In this document: positions 1-6,679 of the stretch, piece by piece
How the letters are laid out: the number at the start of each line of letters is the position of its first letter
How positions within the stretch are numbered: the stretch's first letter is position 1
From: Bacteroidetes bacterium UBA5543
Lineage (GTDB): Bacteria; Bacteroidota; Bacteroidia; Chitinophagales; Chitinophagaceae
Reading direction: 5' to 3'
NCBI GenBank assembly: GCA_002423665.1
Contig: DINJ01000098.1
Coordinates: 9,790-20,653, forward strand
Length of the DNA stretch: 10,864 nt
Program-made: the position numbers and the translations under genes
Notes under the pieces: model-generated
Database searches by the model: none
Seen by the model: only the letters and a program-made list of their open reading frames with translations
Told to the model about the DNA's origin: nothing

Positions 1-2111
1 GTGTTAATAACAACCTGGCACAGATAAACGGTGGTGTAAGCGGATTGACAAACATCGGTGACGATGGTGTGAACTCTGCTCTTACGTTTCAGAACCAAAG
101 TGAGTTCAGCCTGTTGGCACCTTATTTCGAGCTGCGTGGCCCCGGCGTAATGGTCAGCATCAATTCTAAGCACAGCTTCGCGATAACTACACGCGTACGT
201 GCTATGAACCAGTTCCACAACTTCAACCAGGACCTGTACCGTTTTGTTACAGACTCCACTTACAAGGTTGACTTTACCAGCAATGCCCCTGTAAGCATCA
301 ACACAGATGAGTTTAACTATACCACACATGGCTGGAGCGAAATAGGGCTGAGCTATGGAGGTGTAATATATGATGGTGGCAAACACTTTGTAAAAGGTGG
401 TTTGACCGTTCGCTACCTTATGGGCGCTGCATATATCAGCACAGTGGCTACGGGCATTAATGCAACCGCTTACCCCTTGAGAGACTCGCTGATTATTACA
501 AATACCAACATGAGTTTTGGTAGCAACATAGCCGGCAATGATGGTTTTGGCAGCAGCCCAAGCGACTTCATGGGCGGCAGCGGCAACGGATTCGGTGTCG
601 ACCTGGGTTTTGTGTACGAGTGGAGGCCCGACAACGAAAAGTATAAATATGATATGGATGGCAAAACAGGCATATCTGACCGCAGCAAAAACAAATACAA
701 GCTGCGTGTTTCCGCATCTGTTGTTGACTTCGGTTCTATCAAATACAAAAACAACAACTTTACGGCCAACATAAGAAACAAAACGGGACAGGCAGCAACT
801 ATGAAAGGTACTGACCTGGCTGATAGCTTTACCAGCTACGATAAACTGGTTCGTTATACTTCAAATCACAACCTGGCTGTTGACTCAGGAACAGGTAATT
901 CTGTATCAAAAGTGTACCTGCCTACAACTATGATACTGGGCGTAGATTATCACGCAGTAAAAGGCCTTTATGTGAATGCTATGTTCATGATGAATATGGT
1001 TAACCGCGAGAACTTCGGTACTTCTTTCTACAACCAGCTGACAGTTACCCCTCGTTGGGATACACGCGTATTCAGCGCAGGTATACCTTTGACTTATGAC
1101 TTCCTGACCAAGAGCCTGAAATATGGCCTGGGCCTGCGCGTGGGAGGCTTCTTCCTGGGTAGCGACGACCTGACAGGTATATTGGGCAACGGATATGGTG
1201 CTAACTTCTACCTGGGTGCTTCTATTCCTATCAATAACAAGAAACCAAAAGATAGCGATGGCGATGGTGTATCTAACAAGAAAGATAAGTGCCGTAACGA
1301 GAAAGGCGTATGGGAAGAACGTGGATGCCCTAACCCTGATAAAGATGGTGACGGTGTACTGGATAAAGATGATAAGTGCCCTGATGTTGCAGGTTCAAAA
1401 ACTGCTGAAGGCTGCCCTGATACTGACCTGGATGGCGTAGCTGATGCTGAAGACCGTTGTCCTACGGAAGCAGGTGCTCCCGGTTTGCAAGGCTGCCCTG
1501 ACCGTGATAGTGACGGTGTAGCTGACCTGGATGACGCTTGCCCTGATGTACCGGGCCTGGCTCAGTACAAAGGCTGCCCTGACAGCGATAACGATGGTAT
1601 CTCTGATAATGAAGATAAGTGCCCTAACGCTGCCGGCCCGATAGCTAACCAGGGTTGTCCTGACACAGATAACGATGGTATAGCCGACAACCTGGATAAA
1701 TGTCCTACTGTACCTGGTACTGCTAACAACTACGGTTGCCCCGAGGTAAGTGTAGAAGTGAAGAAGCGTCTCGCTTTTGCAGCAACAGCTATCCAGTTTG
1801 ACCTGGGCAAGGCTACTATCAAGAAAACTTCTTACAAACTGCTGGATGAAGTAGTAACAATACTGAATGAGTATAAAGACTACAACATGACCATAGACGG
1901 CTACACCGACAATACAGGTGACGATGCCAGGAACCTGGAACTGTCTAAACAACGCGCTAATGCAGTAAAAGAATACTTCATAAGCAAGGGTGTAGATGCC
2001 AACAGGCTTACATCAAACGGTTACGGAGAAGCTAACCCTGTTGCCAGCAACAAAACTGCTGCAGGGCGTGCTAAAAACCGCCGTGTGGTGATGGACCTGA
2101 AGCTGAAATAA
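1..2111 (+). CDS. OmpA-family outer-membrane protein with TSP type-3 repeats (5' end outside window)
   Basis: The reading frame is open to the left edge (in frame from base 3), so the start codon and signal peptide lie outside the window; the TTG at 45 is only an internal leucine codon. Counting residues from that TTG: residues 1-398 are rich in alternating polar/aromatic strands and resemble the beta-barrel part of Bacteroidota OmpA-like proteins. Residues 403-568 are six thrombospondin type-3 calcium-binding repeats (DxDxDGV...CP). Residues 577-688 are an OmpA C-terminal domain that binds peptidoglycan. Within it, GYTDNTG supplies Asp622 and SKQRA supplies Arg637, the 15-residue-apart pair that contacts diaminopimelate in known OmpA domains. 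By family knowledge the protein tethers the outer membrane to the cell wall, with the repeats as a stiff calcium-dependent spacer. A strong terminator follows directly, so it ends its transcription unit. The exact barrel subfamily is uncertain; DUF5723-like is my guess. Confidence 0.9.
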   Translation, partial: VNNNLAQINGGVSGLTNIGDDGVNSALTFQNQSEFSLLAPYFELRGPGVMVSINSKHSFAITTRVRAMNQFHNFNQDLYRFVTDSTYKVDFTSNAPVSINTDEFNYTTHGWSEIGLSYGGVIYDGGKHFVKGGLTVRYLMGAAYISTVATGINATAYPLRDSLIITNTNMSFGSNIAGNDGFGSSPSDFMGGSGNGFGVDLGFVYEWRPDNEKYKYDMDGKTGISDRSKNKYKLRVSASVVDFGSIKYKNNNFTANIRNKTGQAATMKGTDLADSFTSYDKLVRYTSNHNLAVDSGTGNSVSKVYLPTTMILGVDYHAVKGLYVNAMFMMNMVNRENFGTSFYNQLTVTPRWDTRVFSAGIPLTYDFLTKSLKYGLGLRVGGFFLGSDDLTGILGNGYGANFYLGASIPINNKKPKDSDGDGVSNKKDKCRNEKGVWEERGCPNPDKDGDGVLDKDDKCPDVAGSKTAEGCPDTDLDGVADAEDRCPTEAGAPGLQGCPDRDSDGVADLDDACPDVPGLAQYKGCPDSDNDGISDNEDKCPNAAGPIANQGCPDTDNDGIADNLDKCPTVPGTANNYGCPEVSVEVKKRLAFAATAIQFDLGKATIKKTSYKLLDEVVTILNEYKDYNMTIDGYTDNTGDDARNLELSKQRANAVKEYFISKGVDANRLTSNGYGEANPVASNKTAAGRAKNRRVVMDLKLK
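1251..1748 (+). repeat. Six tandem TSP type-3 repeat units inside the OmpA-family gene
   Basis: Six copies of an Asp-rich unit begin at about 1251, 1338, 1419, 1500, 1581 and 1662. The first period is 87 bases (29 residues) and the next four are exactly 81 bases (27 residues). Each unit carries D-x-D-x-D-G-V/I, then a D-K/R/A-C-P-like motif, then G-C-P. The cysteines and aspartates are those that bind calcium and make disulfides in TSP3 repeats. The DNA copies have diverged at third positions, so this is an old amplification and not a recent one, though copy number could still vary by recombination. Confidence 0.85.
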
Positions 2112-2129
2112 TAACCAGTTAATTACAGC

Positions 2130-2170
2130 AAAGAAAAGCCCCTTGCAAAAATGCAAGGGGCTTTTCTTTT
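2130..2170 (+). terminator. Intrinsic terminator of the OmpA-family gene
   Basis: A perfect 18-bp stem (2130-2147 with 2152-2169) and an AAAA loop start 19 bases after the stop codon. The core is GCCCCTTGCA/TGCAAGGGGC, followed by CTTTTCTTTTT. The left arm is also A-rich, so the hairpin could work in both directions, but no leftward gene lies to its right. Confidence 0.88.
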
Positions 2171-2254
2171 TAACTATTTTGATAGCCGCTGTAATCGCCT
2201 ATTCTATTGATTTATTCCTAACTTCACACACCTTAATAAAACAACATTATTTAT

Positions 2255-3553
2255 ATGAAATACTTACCAATACCATCAAAGTTGTATGAGCAAAACAGGA
2301 AGCGGTTTATCAAAAAAATGAAACCAAATTCCGTTGCCATATTTGCGGGCAACCCCATATTGTCTACCAACGGAGATGCTATATATACGTACCAGCCTAA
2401 CTCTGACGTGTTGTGGCTGTCGGGCATAGTACAGGAAAAATCTATGGTTATTCTTTATCCTGACAACCCAGATAAATCTGCACGTGAAGTATTGGTGCTG
2501 CTGCGCCCCAACGAGCACCTGGAAAAGTGGGAAGGCCATAAGCTGCGCAAAGAAGAAGCCACCGCCATTTCGGGCATTGAAAATATTCAGTGGCTGGATA
2601 GCATAGACACGGTGCTACAGGTAATGATGCATCATGCAGATAATGTATACTTGAACAGCAACGAAAACGACAGGCTGGATACTTCATTGCTGCGTACAGA
2701 CCTGAACTTTGTACATAGCTTCATGCAGCGCTACCCGCTGCACAGGTACGAACGTGCCGCACGTATAATGAAAGAGCTGCGTGGAATTAAAACCGCGGAG
2801 GAAATAGACGTGGTAAAAAAAGCCGTTGACATCACGCACAAAGCCTTTTTGCGCGTATTGGGTTTTGTTCGTCCCGGTGTGATGGAATATGAAATAGAGG
2901 CAGAAATTACACATGAGTTCCTGCGCAACCGTGCTACAAAACACGCATACGATTGTATCATTGCATCGGGCGACCGCGCACGTGTGCTGCACTATGTAGA
3001 GAACAACCAGGAATGTAAAGAAGGTGAATTATTATTGATGGACTTTGGCGCTCAATATGGTAATTACGCATCGGACCTGACACGTACTATACCCGTGAGC
3101 GGAAAATTCAGCAAACGCCAGAAGGAAGTATACAACGCTGTACTACACCTGCATAACTACGCCAAGGGTATTTTGAAACCCGGCATATCTGTTGTTGACT
3201 ATACCAACAAGGTAGGTGCAGAAACGGAAAAGCAATGCTTAAAACTGGGCCTCATCAGTAAAACTGATGTAAAAAACCAAGACCCTGCAAACCCCGCATA
3301 CCGTAAATATTTATATCATGGTATTTCTCACCACATGGGTATAGATGTGCACGACCTGGGTACTCGCACCGAGCCTGTACAAGCCGGCATGTTATTCACT
3401 GTAGAGCCCGGCCTGTATATAGAAGAAGAACAGATGGGCATACGTATTGAAAATGATATATGGCTGACAAAAGCAGGGCATATAGACCTCTTCAAAGGAA
3501 TACCGATAACGGTAGAAGAAATAGAAGCGGTAATGAAAAAGCAAAAAAAGTAG
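2255..3553 (+). CDS. pepP: Xaa-Pro aminopeptidase (aminopeptidase P, M24B family)
   Basis: A 432-residue metallopeptidase that removes the N-terminal residue from peptides whose second residue is proline; it is cytoplasmic, with no signal peptide seen. Residues 1 to about 135 match the aminopeptidase P N-terminal domain. Residues from about 180 to 415 form the pita-bread catalytic domain. The five expected ligands of the dinuclear (usually Mn) centre are present: Asp263 and Asp274 (MDFGAQYGNYASDLTRT), His359 (HGISHHMG), Glu384 (FTVEPGLYI) and Glu399 (GIRIENDI). His355 and His366 match the substrate/proton-shuttle histidines. Length agrees with E. coli PepP (about 440). The ATG at 2255 fits the family N-terminus, and no better upstream start exists. 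Terminators on both sides suggest it is transcribed alone. Its promoter is unclear: only a one-base-short TATTTTG lies upstream, at 2175-2181. Confidence 0.92.
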   Translation: MKYLPIPSKLYEQNRKRFIKKMKPNSVAIFAGNPILSTNGDAIYTYQPNSDVLWLSGIVQEKSMVILYPDNPDKSAREVLVLLRPNEHLEKWEGHKLRKEEATAISGIENIQWLDSIDTVLQVMMHHADNVYLNSNENDRLDTSLLRTDLNFVHSFMQRYPLHRYERAARIMKELRGIKTAEEIDVVKKAVDITHKAFLRVLGFVRPGVMEYEIEAEITHEFLRNRATKHAYDCIIASGDRARVLHYVENNQECKEGELLLMDFGAQYGNYASDLTRTIPVSGKFSKRQKEVYNAVLHLHNYAKGILKPGISVVDYTNKVGAETEKQCLKLGLISKTDVKNQDPANPAYRKYLYHGISHHMGIDVHDLGTRTEPVQAGMLFTVEPGLYIEEEQMGIRIENDIWLTKAGHIDLFKGIPITVEEIEAVMKKQKK

Positions 3554-3562
3554 CTGATAACT

Positions 3563-3596
3563 TTAAAAGCCTGTTGAACATTCGACAGGCTTTTAA
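3563..3596 (+). terminator. Intrinsic terminator of the aminopeptidase P gene
   Basis: A 12-bp stem (3563-3574, TTAAAAGCCTGT, with 3585-3596, ACAGGCTTTTAA) encloses a 10-base loop and lies 9 bases after the stop codon. The 3' arm supplies the T-run (GGCTTTT). The -7 promoter element of the next gene begins only four bases later. Confidence 0.78.
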
Positions 3597-3599
3597 GTT

Positions 3600-3607
3600 T
3601 ATATTTG
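3600..3607 (+). promoter_or_regulatory. Bacteroidota -7 element (TATATTTG) for the beta-barrel gene
   Basis: TATATTTG matches TAnnTTTG exactly and ends 18 bases before the ATG at 3626. A TTG at 3574-3576 is a possible -33 element but lies four bases farther than the canonical spacing. The element overlaps the in-frame TTG at 3605, which therefore cannot be a start codon of the mRNA it drives. Confidence 0.6.
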
Positions 3608-3625
3608 AATGATAAACTGCTGATG

Positions 3626-4507
3626 ATGAAAAAACTACTTCTTCCCATACTATCCATATTCCTGCTGCATGCTGCAAATGCACAGCAAGTGTACTTCCGT
3701 GGCGGATTAGGATATGGTATAGCACATGGGGGCGAAGTGCAGGCGCCGGTGTATAGTTATAGTTCAGTATCCGCGTTGCCTATCAATGGCTACTATAATA
3801 CCTCCACTCTGCCGGGCAATGAGTCCAATTCTTTCGATTTAAGAAGGGTGTCCTACAGCACCGGCCTGCAGGGCATACTGGCTATGGGCGCTATGTTCAG
3901 TAAGCATATAGGTGTTGATGTTGCAGTAGGGTTGGGGTTGGCTACCCAACAGATGAATTCAACTCTTTTTGTAGAACAGCCTGATTTAAAGGTTCGCATG
4001 GATGTAGCACAACAGTCCAATTTACCGGTGACGATCTCTCCAACAGTGGTGATACAATCAGGAGGCGATAAAATAAACGCTTATGCCCGGGGGGGGATTG
4101 CCCTACCTGTAAAAGCGGCTATACTCCAAGAATTAGCTTATGTAAGCGAACGGTACATTCCTGACAACAATACTTATATAACAACCAGGGTGAGTCTTAC
4201 TGAAGAATTCAGGATGCGTTTCAATCCGGGGGTAATTGGTGCTGTCGGGTTACAGCTAAAATCAGCTAAACAGGTAACATTCTGGGCAGAGCTCAACCTG
4301 CTATCCATGAACCTGTTTTACAAAAAGTCGACGATCCCCTCTTTCGATGTAGACGGACAGAGCTTACTTAACCAACTATCCCAAACAGAAAGAGAAACGC
4401 AATATGAATTCAAATCAAACAACGGAAATACGAATATAGTCCCGACTTTCCAGGCGCCGTTCAGTAACCTGGGCCTGCACGCAGGTGTGAAGGTTGACCT
4501 CAATTAG
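3626..4507 (+). CDS. Secreted outer-membrane beta-barrel-like protein, unknown function
   Basis: I do not recognise a named family. From the ATG at 3626 the protein has 293 residues and starts with a clear signal peptide: KK, a leucine-rich core, then the signal peptidase I site ANA before QQVYFRGG at residues 17-19. The mature part has many glycine/aromatic-rich amphipathic stretches (GGLGYGIAHGG, VDVAVGLGLAT, WAELNLLSMNLFY) typical of outer-membrane barrels, and ends in a short strand, GLHAGVKVDLN. No catalytic motif is visible. The ATG at 3623 is an equally possible start; an upstream TTG at 3605 is rejected because it lies in the -7 box. An eight-G run interrupts the coding sequence at 4089-4096. 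The gene converges on the DUF4293 gene with one base between the stop codons. An outer-membrane location is inferred, not proven. Confidence 0.72.
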   Translation: MKKLLLPILSIFLLHAANAQQVYFRGGLGYGIAHGGEVQAPVYSYSSVSALPINGYYNTSTLPGNESNSFDLRRVSYSTGLQGILAMGAMFSKHIGVDVAVGLGLATQQMNSTLFVEQPDLKVRMDVAQQSNLPVTISPTVVIQSGGDKINAYARGGIALPVKAAILQELAYVSERYIPDNNTYITTRVSLTEEFRMRFNPGVIGAVGLQLKSAKQVTFWAELNLLSMNLFYKKSTIPSFDVDGQSLLNQLSQTERETQYEFKSNNGNTNIVPTFQAPFSNLGLHAGVKVDLN

Positions 4508-4508
4508 G

Positions 4509-4961
4509 CTACCTGAGCCTGTCGGCAGAGCGCACCAGTTTTTCATCTTTGCGGATATTGCTGATGGCCATGGCCAAAAATACTATGACTGCAACCGGTA
4601 TGAATGAGGCAATGCCATATGAAGTACTTTGCGCGGGTATCTTTAGTGTACCCAGGTAGTTGTCTTTAATAAATGTAATATGGAATGCTATAAAGCCAAT
4701 GTTGAGCACTATAGCCAGCAACGCCATATTTACCTGGCGTTTGCGGTTTTTGAACATGAAGATGGCCAGCAGAGGCAGCGCTATCAATACTATTGCTAAT
4801 AATGCCAGCATGTAGCTGTACTCTAACAGCTTCACTCCTTTTGTCACTTCGCTGTTTGTAATAGGGTCTATATAACTATAGCTAAACATATTCAACAGAA
4901 AAAGGCAAGCGCCTAACAATGCTGCTACCAAAAGCCAAATAGATTGTATTCGTTGTATCAT
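4509..4961 (-). CDS. DUF4293 family four-helix membrane protein
   Basis: A 150-residue inner-membrane protein of unknown function. The N-terminus MIQRIQSIWLL and the C-terminus IRKDEKLVRSADRLR are hallmarks of DUF4293, which I know only from Bacteroidota. Four hydrophobic helices are visible at about residues 7-25, 48-70, 78-98 and 115-134. A basic loop, KNRKRQ, follows helix 2, and the charged tail is probably cytoplasmic. The gene starts 31 bases after the serS stop on the same strand, so it could be cotranscribed with serS, but a perfect -7 box in the gap could give it its own transcript. Identification of the family is by memory of its conserved ends. Function cannot be assigned. Confidence 0.85.
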   Translation of the reverse strand: MIQRIQSIWLLVAALLGACLFLLNMFSYSYIDPITNSEVTKGVKLLEYSYMLALLAIVLIALPLLAIFMFKNRKRQVNMALLAIVLNIGFIAFHITFIKDNYLGTLKIPAQSTSYGIASFIPVAVIVFLAMAISNIRKDEKLVRSADRLR

Positions 4962-4968
4962 GATATAT

Positions 4969-4976
4969 CAAAAGTA
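4969..4976 (-). promoter_or_regulatory. Possible -7 element for the DUF4293 gene
   Basis: On the minus strand 4976 to 4969 reads TACTTTTG, an exact TAnnTTTG. It ends 7 bases before the ATG at 4961, so transcription from it would give an almost leaderless mRNA. No TTG is seen at the -33 distance and the gap is AT-rich, so chance is possible. Confidence 0.35.
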
Positions 4977-4992
4977 AAAAATCAAAAATTAA

Positions 4993-6255
4993 CTAGTTGA
5001 TATAAGCACTACCAAAATAACTATGGATTATTTCAGGCAGTTTTATACCATCAGGTTTTTGGTTGTTTTCCAGAAAAAAAGCCATGATGCGTGGCAGTGC
5101 CAGTGAACTACCATTGAGCGTATGCGCCAACTGCGCTTTGCCTTGCTCATCCCTATACCTTATTTTCATCCTGTTGCTCTGAAAAGTTTCAAAGTTGGAA
5201 ACAGAACTTACTTCCAGCCAACGCTCCTGCGCTGCACTATACACTTCAAAGTCGTATGTAAGCGCAGAGGTAAAGCCCATATCGCCACCACAAAGGCGTA
5301 GAATACGGTATTGTAGGTTAAGGGCTTGCAGCAGGCTCTCTACATGCTTTACCATCTCTTCCAATGTCTCGTAGCTTTTTTCCGGCTGTACTATCTGTAC
5401 TATTTCTACTTTGTCAAACTGGTGTACCCTGTTCAGCCCGCGCACGTCTTTACCATAAGATCCTGCTTCGCGCCTGAAACATGGCGTATAGGCTGTCATC
5501 TTCACAGGAAGCTCATTGATAATAGTATCCCTGTAAATATTTGTAACAGGTACCTCAGCCGTTGGAATCATATAATAATTGTCCTGTGTCAGGTACATCT
5601 GTCCTTCTTTATCCGGCAACTGGCCGGTGCCGAATGCACTTTCCTCGTTGACAAGATAGGGGGGGTAATATTCTATATATCCCGCATTTATATTATGATT
5701 GAGGAACAAACTGATGAGGGCTCGCTGAAGACGGGCGCCCTTGTTGATATATACCGGAAAGCCGCTACCGGTTATTTTCGTGCCCAATTCAAAATCAATC
5801 AGGTTATATTTCTCAGTCAGCTCCCAGTGCGGCAACTTTTGTGCACTTAGGTCAGGTGTATTACCAACAGTGCGCACTACTTCGTTATCTTCTGCCGACT
5901 TGCCGGCAGGCACACTGCTATGTGGCAGGTTTGGAAGTTTTATAAGCGCTGCATGCAATTCTTTTTCAATCACAGCCAACTGCTCTCCCAGCGTTTTCGT
6001 CTTTTCTTTGTTTTGCGCTACGGTGGCCTTTATTCTTTCTGCCTCTTCTTTATTTCCCGATGCCATCATTTTGCCTATCTCCTTTGAGGCGGCGTTGGTT
6101 TCTGCAAGCAACCCATCATTTTCTGCCTGGATGGCACGTCGTTGCTCATCCAGCTCTGCCACCCGTGTTACCAGGTCTGTCTCCTTAAAATTCCTCTTTT
6201 CCAGCCCCGCAATGATTGCATCCTTGTTTAGCCTGAATTGTTGTATCTGAAGCAT
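4993..6255 (-). CDS. serS: Seryl-tRNA synthetase
   Basis: A 420-residue cytoplasmic class II synthetase that charges tRNA-Ser (and tRNA-Sec where present) with serine using ATP. Residues 1-105 form the charged N-terminal coiled-coil arm that grips the long variable arm of tRNA-Ser. The catalytic core follows: the serine-binding TAE loop at 232-234 (PTAEVPVTNIY), motif 2 beginning FRRE at 260-263 and running through the RGLNRVHQFDKVE segment, and motif 3 at 380-398 (LNGSSLALPRI, Arg389, then FLENNQ). Length is normal for bacterial SerRS. I chose the ATG at 6255 because MLQIQQFRLNKD aligns with SerRS N-termini. An in-frame GTG at 6327 would add 24 residues, but a perfect -7 promoter box lies inside that extension. 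DUF4293 follows 31 bases downstream. No operator or T-box-like leader is seen. Confidence 0.97.
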   Translation of the reverse strand: MLQIQQFRLNKDAIIAGLEKRNFKETDLVTRVAELDEQRRAIQAENDGLLAETNAASKEIGKMMASGNKEEAERIKATVAQNKEKTKTLGEQLAVIEKELHAALIKLPNLPHSSVPAGKSAEDNEVVRTVGNTPDLSAQKLPHWELTEKYNLIDFELGTKITGSGFPVYINKGARLQRALISLFLNHNINAGYIEYYPPYLVNEESAFGTGQLPDKEGQMYLTQDNYYMIPTAEVPVTNIYRDTIINELPVKMTAYTPCFRREAGSYGKDVRGLNRVHQFDKVEIVQIVQPEKSYETLEEMVKHVESLLQALNLQYRILRLCGGDMGFTSALTYDFEVYSAAQERWLEVSSVSNFETFQSNRMKIRYRDEQGKAQLAHTLNGSSLALPRIMAFFLENNQKPDGIKLPEIIHSYFGSAYIN

Positions 6256-6272
6256 TTGGTTTGGTTTCAGCG

Positions 6273-6280
6273 CAAAGATA
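6273..6280 (-). promoter_or_regulatory. -7 element (TATCTTTG) of serS
   Basis: The minus strand from 6280 to 6273 reads TATCTTTG, an exact TAnnTTTG, ending 17 bases before the serS ATG at 6255. The distance matches the boxes of the beta-barrel and yceI-like genes (18 bases each). No clear TTG -33 element is visible. The predicted leader is only about 10 bases. Confidence 0.6.
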
Positions 6281-6597
6281 ATTAAAAGGGCATTGGGCTT
6301 TTGTTTAAGTGCTTCTTTTTCCAACACTTATCTGCTGTTTTTGCTATGCGAGGGCAACTCTTTTTTGTTAACGGTTGGTTAACGGCTTGCAAACCGATAG
6401 TTAACGAATGTCCTGTTTTTTTAACTCTCCTGATAACAAACACATATTTGCATACACTACCGTTAATATCATTTGCAGCATATATAGGAAAGATTTTTCG
6501 CTGCGCTATAAGGGGATTAGTAACTAAAATATTGGTGCTTTGGCAGTATAAATGCTGATATGCATACGTAAGAGTCTCTCTCTTATCCCTTATATAC
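6281..6597. other. Gene-free stretch upstream of serS
   Basis: This AT-rich interval has no convincing protein gene on either strand. It holds three phased GTTAACG repeats (6367-6406) and sequence that can fold ahead of a rightward terminator (see the candidate RNA). An 85-codon rightward open frame from 6301 to 6558 begins at a TTG inside the serS upstream region and shows no recognisable domain. It is left out. Confidence 0.5.
6367..6406. repeat. Three phased GTTAACG direct repeats
   Basis: GTTAACG occurs at 6367-6373, 6378-6384 and 6400-6406, i.e. at intervals of 11 and 22 bases, about one and two helical turns, so all copies face the same side of the DNA. Each contains the palindrome GTTAAC. 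An inverted TTAACG (CGTTAA) is at 6461-6466. The arrangement suggests cooperative protein binding, possibly controlling rightward transcription toward the candidate RNA; this is inference. Confidence 0.5.
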
Positions 6598-6627
6598 AGA
6601 GGCCCTTTTCAGGGCTTCTATTTTTTT
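6476..6627 (+). ncRNA. Candidate small RNA ending in an intrinsic terminator
   Basis: A rightward terminator at 6598-6627 has no gene to terminate: the nearest rightward gene ended at 4507, two kilobases upstream. The sequence before it can fold. GCAGC at 6475-6479 pairs with GCTGC at 6500-6504. TATAAGGG at 6507-6514 pairs with CCCTTATA at 6587-6594. TAAGAG at 6569-6574 can instead hairpin with CTCTTA at 6580-6585. The 5' end is a guess: a weak promoter-like TTG (6448-6450) and TA-N3-TTTG (6467-6475) would start transcription near 6481. I see no tRNA, SRP RNA or tmRNA hallmark, and 6S RNA cannot be excluded. The terminator is the solid part; the RNA itself is inferred. Confidence 0.33.
6598..6627 (+). 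terminator. Rightward intrinsic terminator without an annotated gene
   Basis: A 9-bp stem with one G-U pair (6598-6606, AGAGGCCCT, with 6611-6619, AGGGCTTCT) and a TTTC loop is followed by seven Ts at 6621-6627. The opposite strand has no T-run after the stem, so it works rightward only. Confidence 0.7.
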
Positions 6628-6658
6628 AATAAAAAGCCCACTGTTGTTCACAGCGGGC
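6625..6658 (-). terminator. Intrinsic terminator of the YceI-family gene
   Basis: On the minus strand a 9-bp stem with one G-U pair (GCCCGCTGT at 6658-6650 with ACAGTGGGC at 6644-6636) and a 5-base loop is followed by TTTTT and then an AT tract. It begins 21 bases after the stop codon. Its T-run meets that of the rightward terminator at 6598-6627. Confidence 0.82.
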
Positions 6659-6679
6659 CTGATATAAAAACGAATAGTA

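Noticed and set aside
1395..1952. 185-codon leftward open frame opposite the TSP3 repeats
   Set aside because: It is a shadow of the Asp/Gly-rich repeat codons in the OmpA-family gene; the translated product has no recognisable features.
3605..3625. TTG start for the barrel protein, seven codons before the ATG
   Set aside because: The TTG is the last three bases of the TATATTTG -7 element, and the ATG at 3626 gives a clean signal peptide.
4506..4520. AGGCT/AGCCT hairpin at the convergence of the barrel and DUF4293 genes
   Set aside because: The stem is only 5 bp and no T-run follows on either strand, so it is not a credible terminator.
5741..6250. Rightward open frames of about 170 codons antisense to serS
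   Set aside because: They mirror the serS coding frame, whose synthetase motifs are unambiguous.
6256..6327. 24-residue N-terminal extension of SerS from a GTG at 6327
   Set aside because: The family N-terminus MLQIQ begins at 6255, and a perfect -7 box lies within the extension at 6273-6280.
6301..6558. Rightward 85-codon open frame ending 40 bases before the orphan terminator
   Set aside because: It starts at TTG antisense to the serS promoter region and shows no domain, signal or coding bias I can see. A shorter ATG form near 6346 (about 70 residues) is equally featureless. The foldable sequence before the terminator suits an RNA better, but a small protein is not fully excluded.
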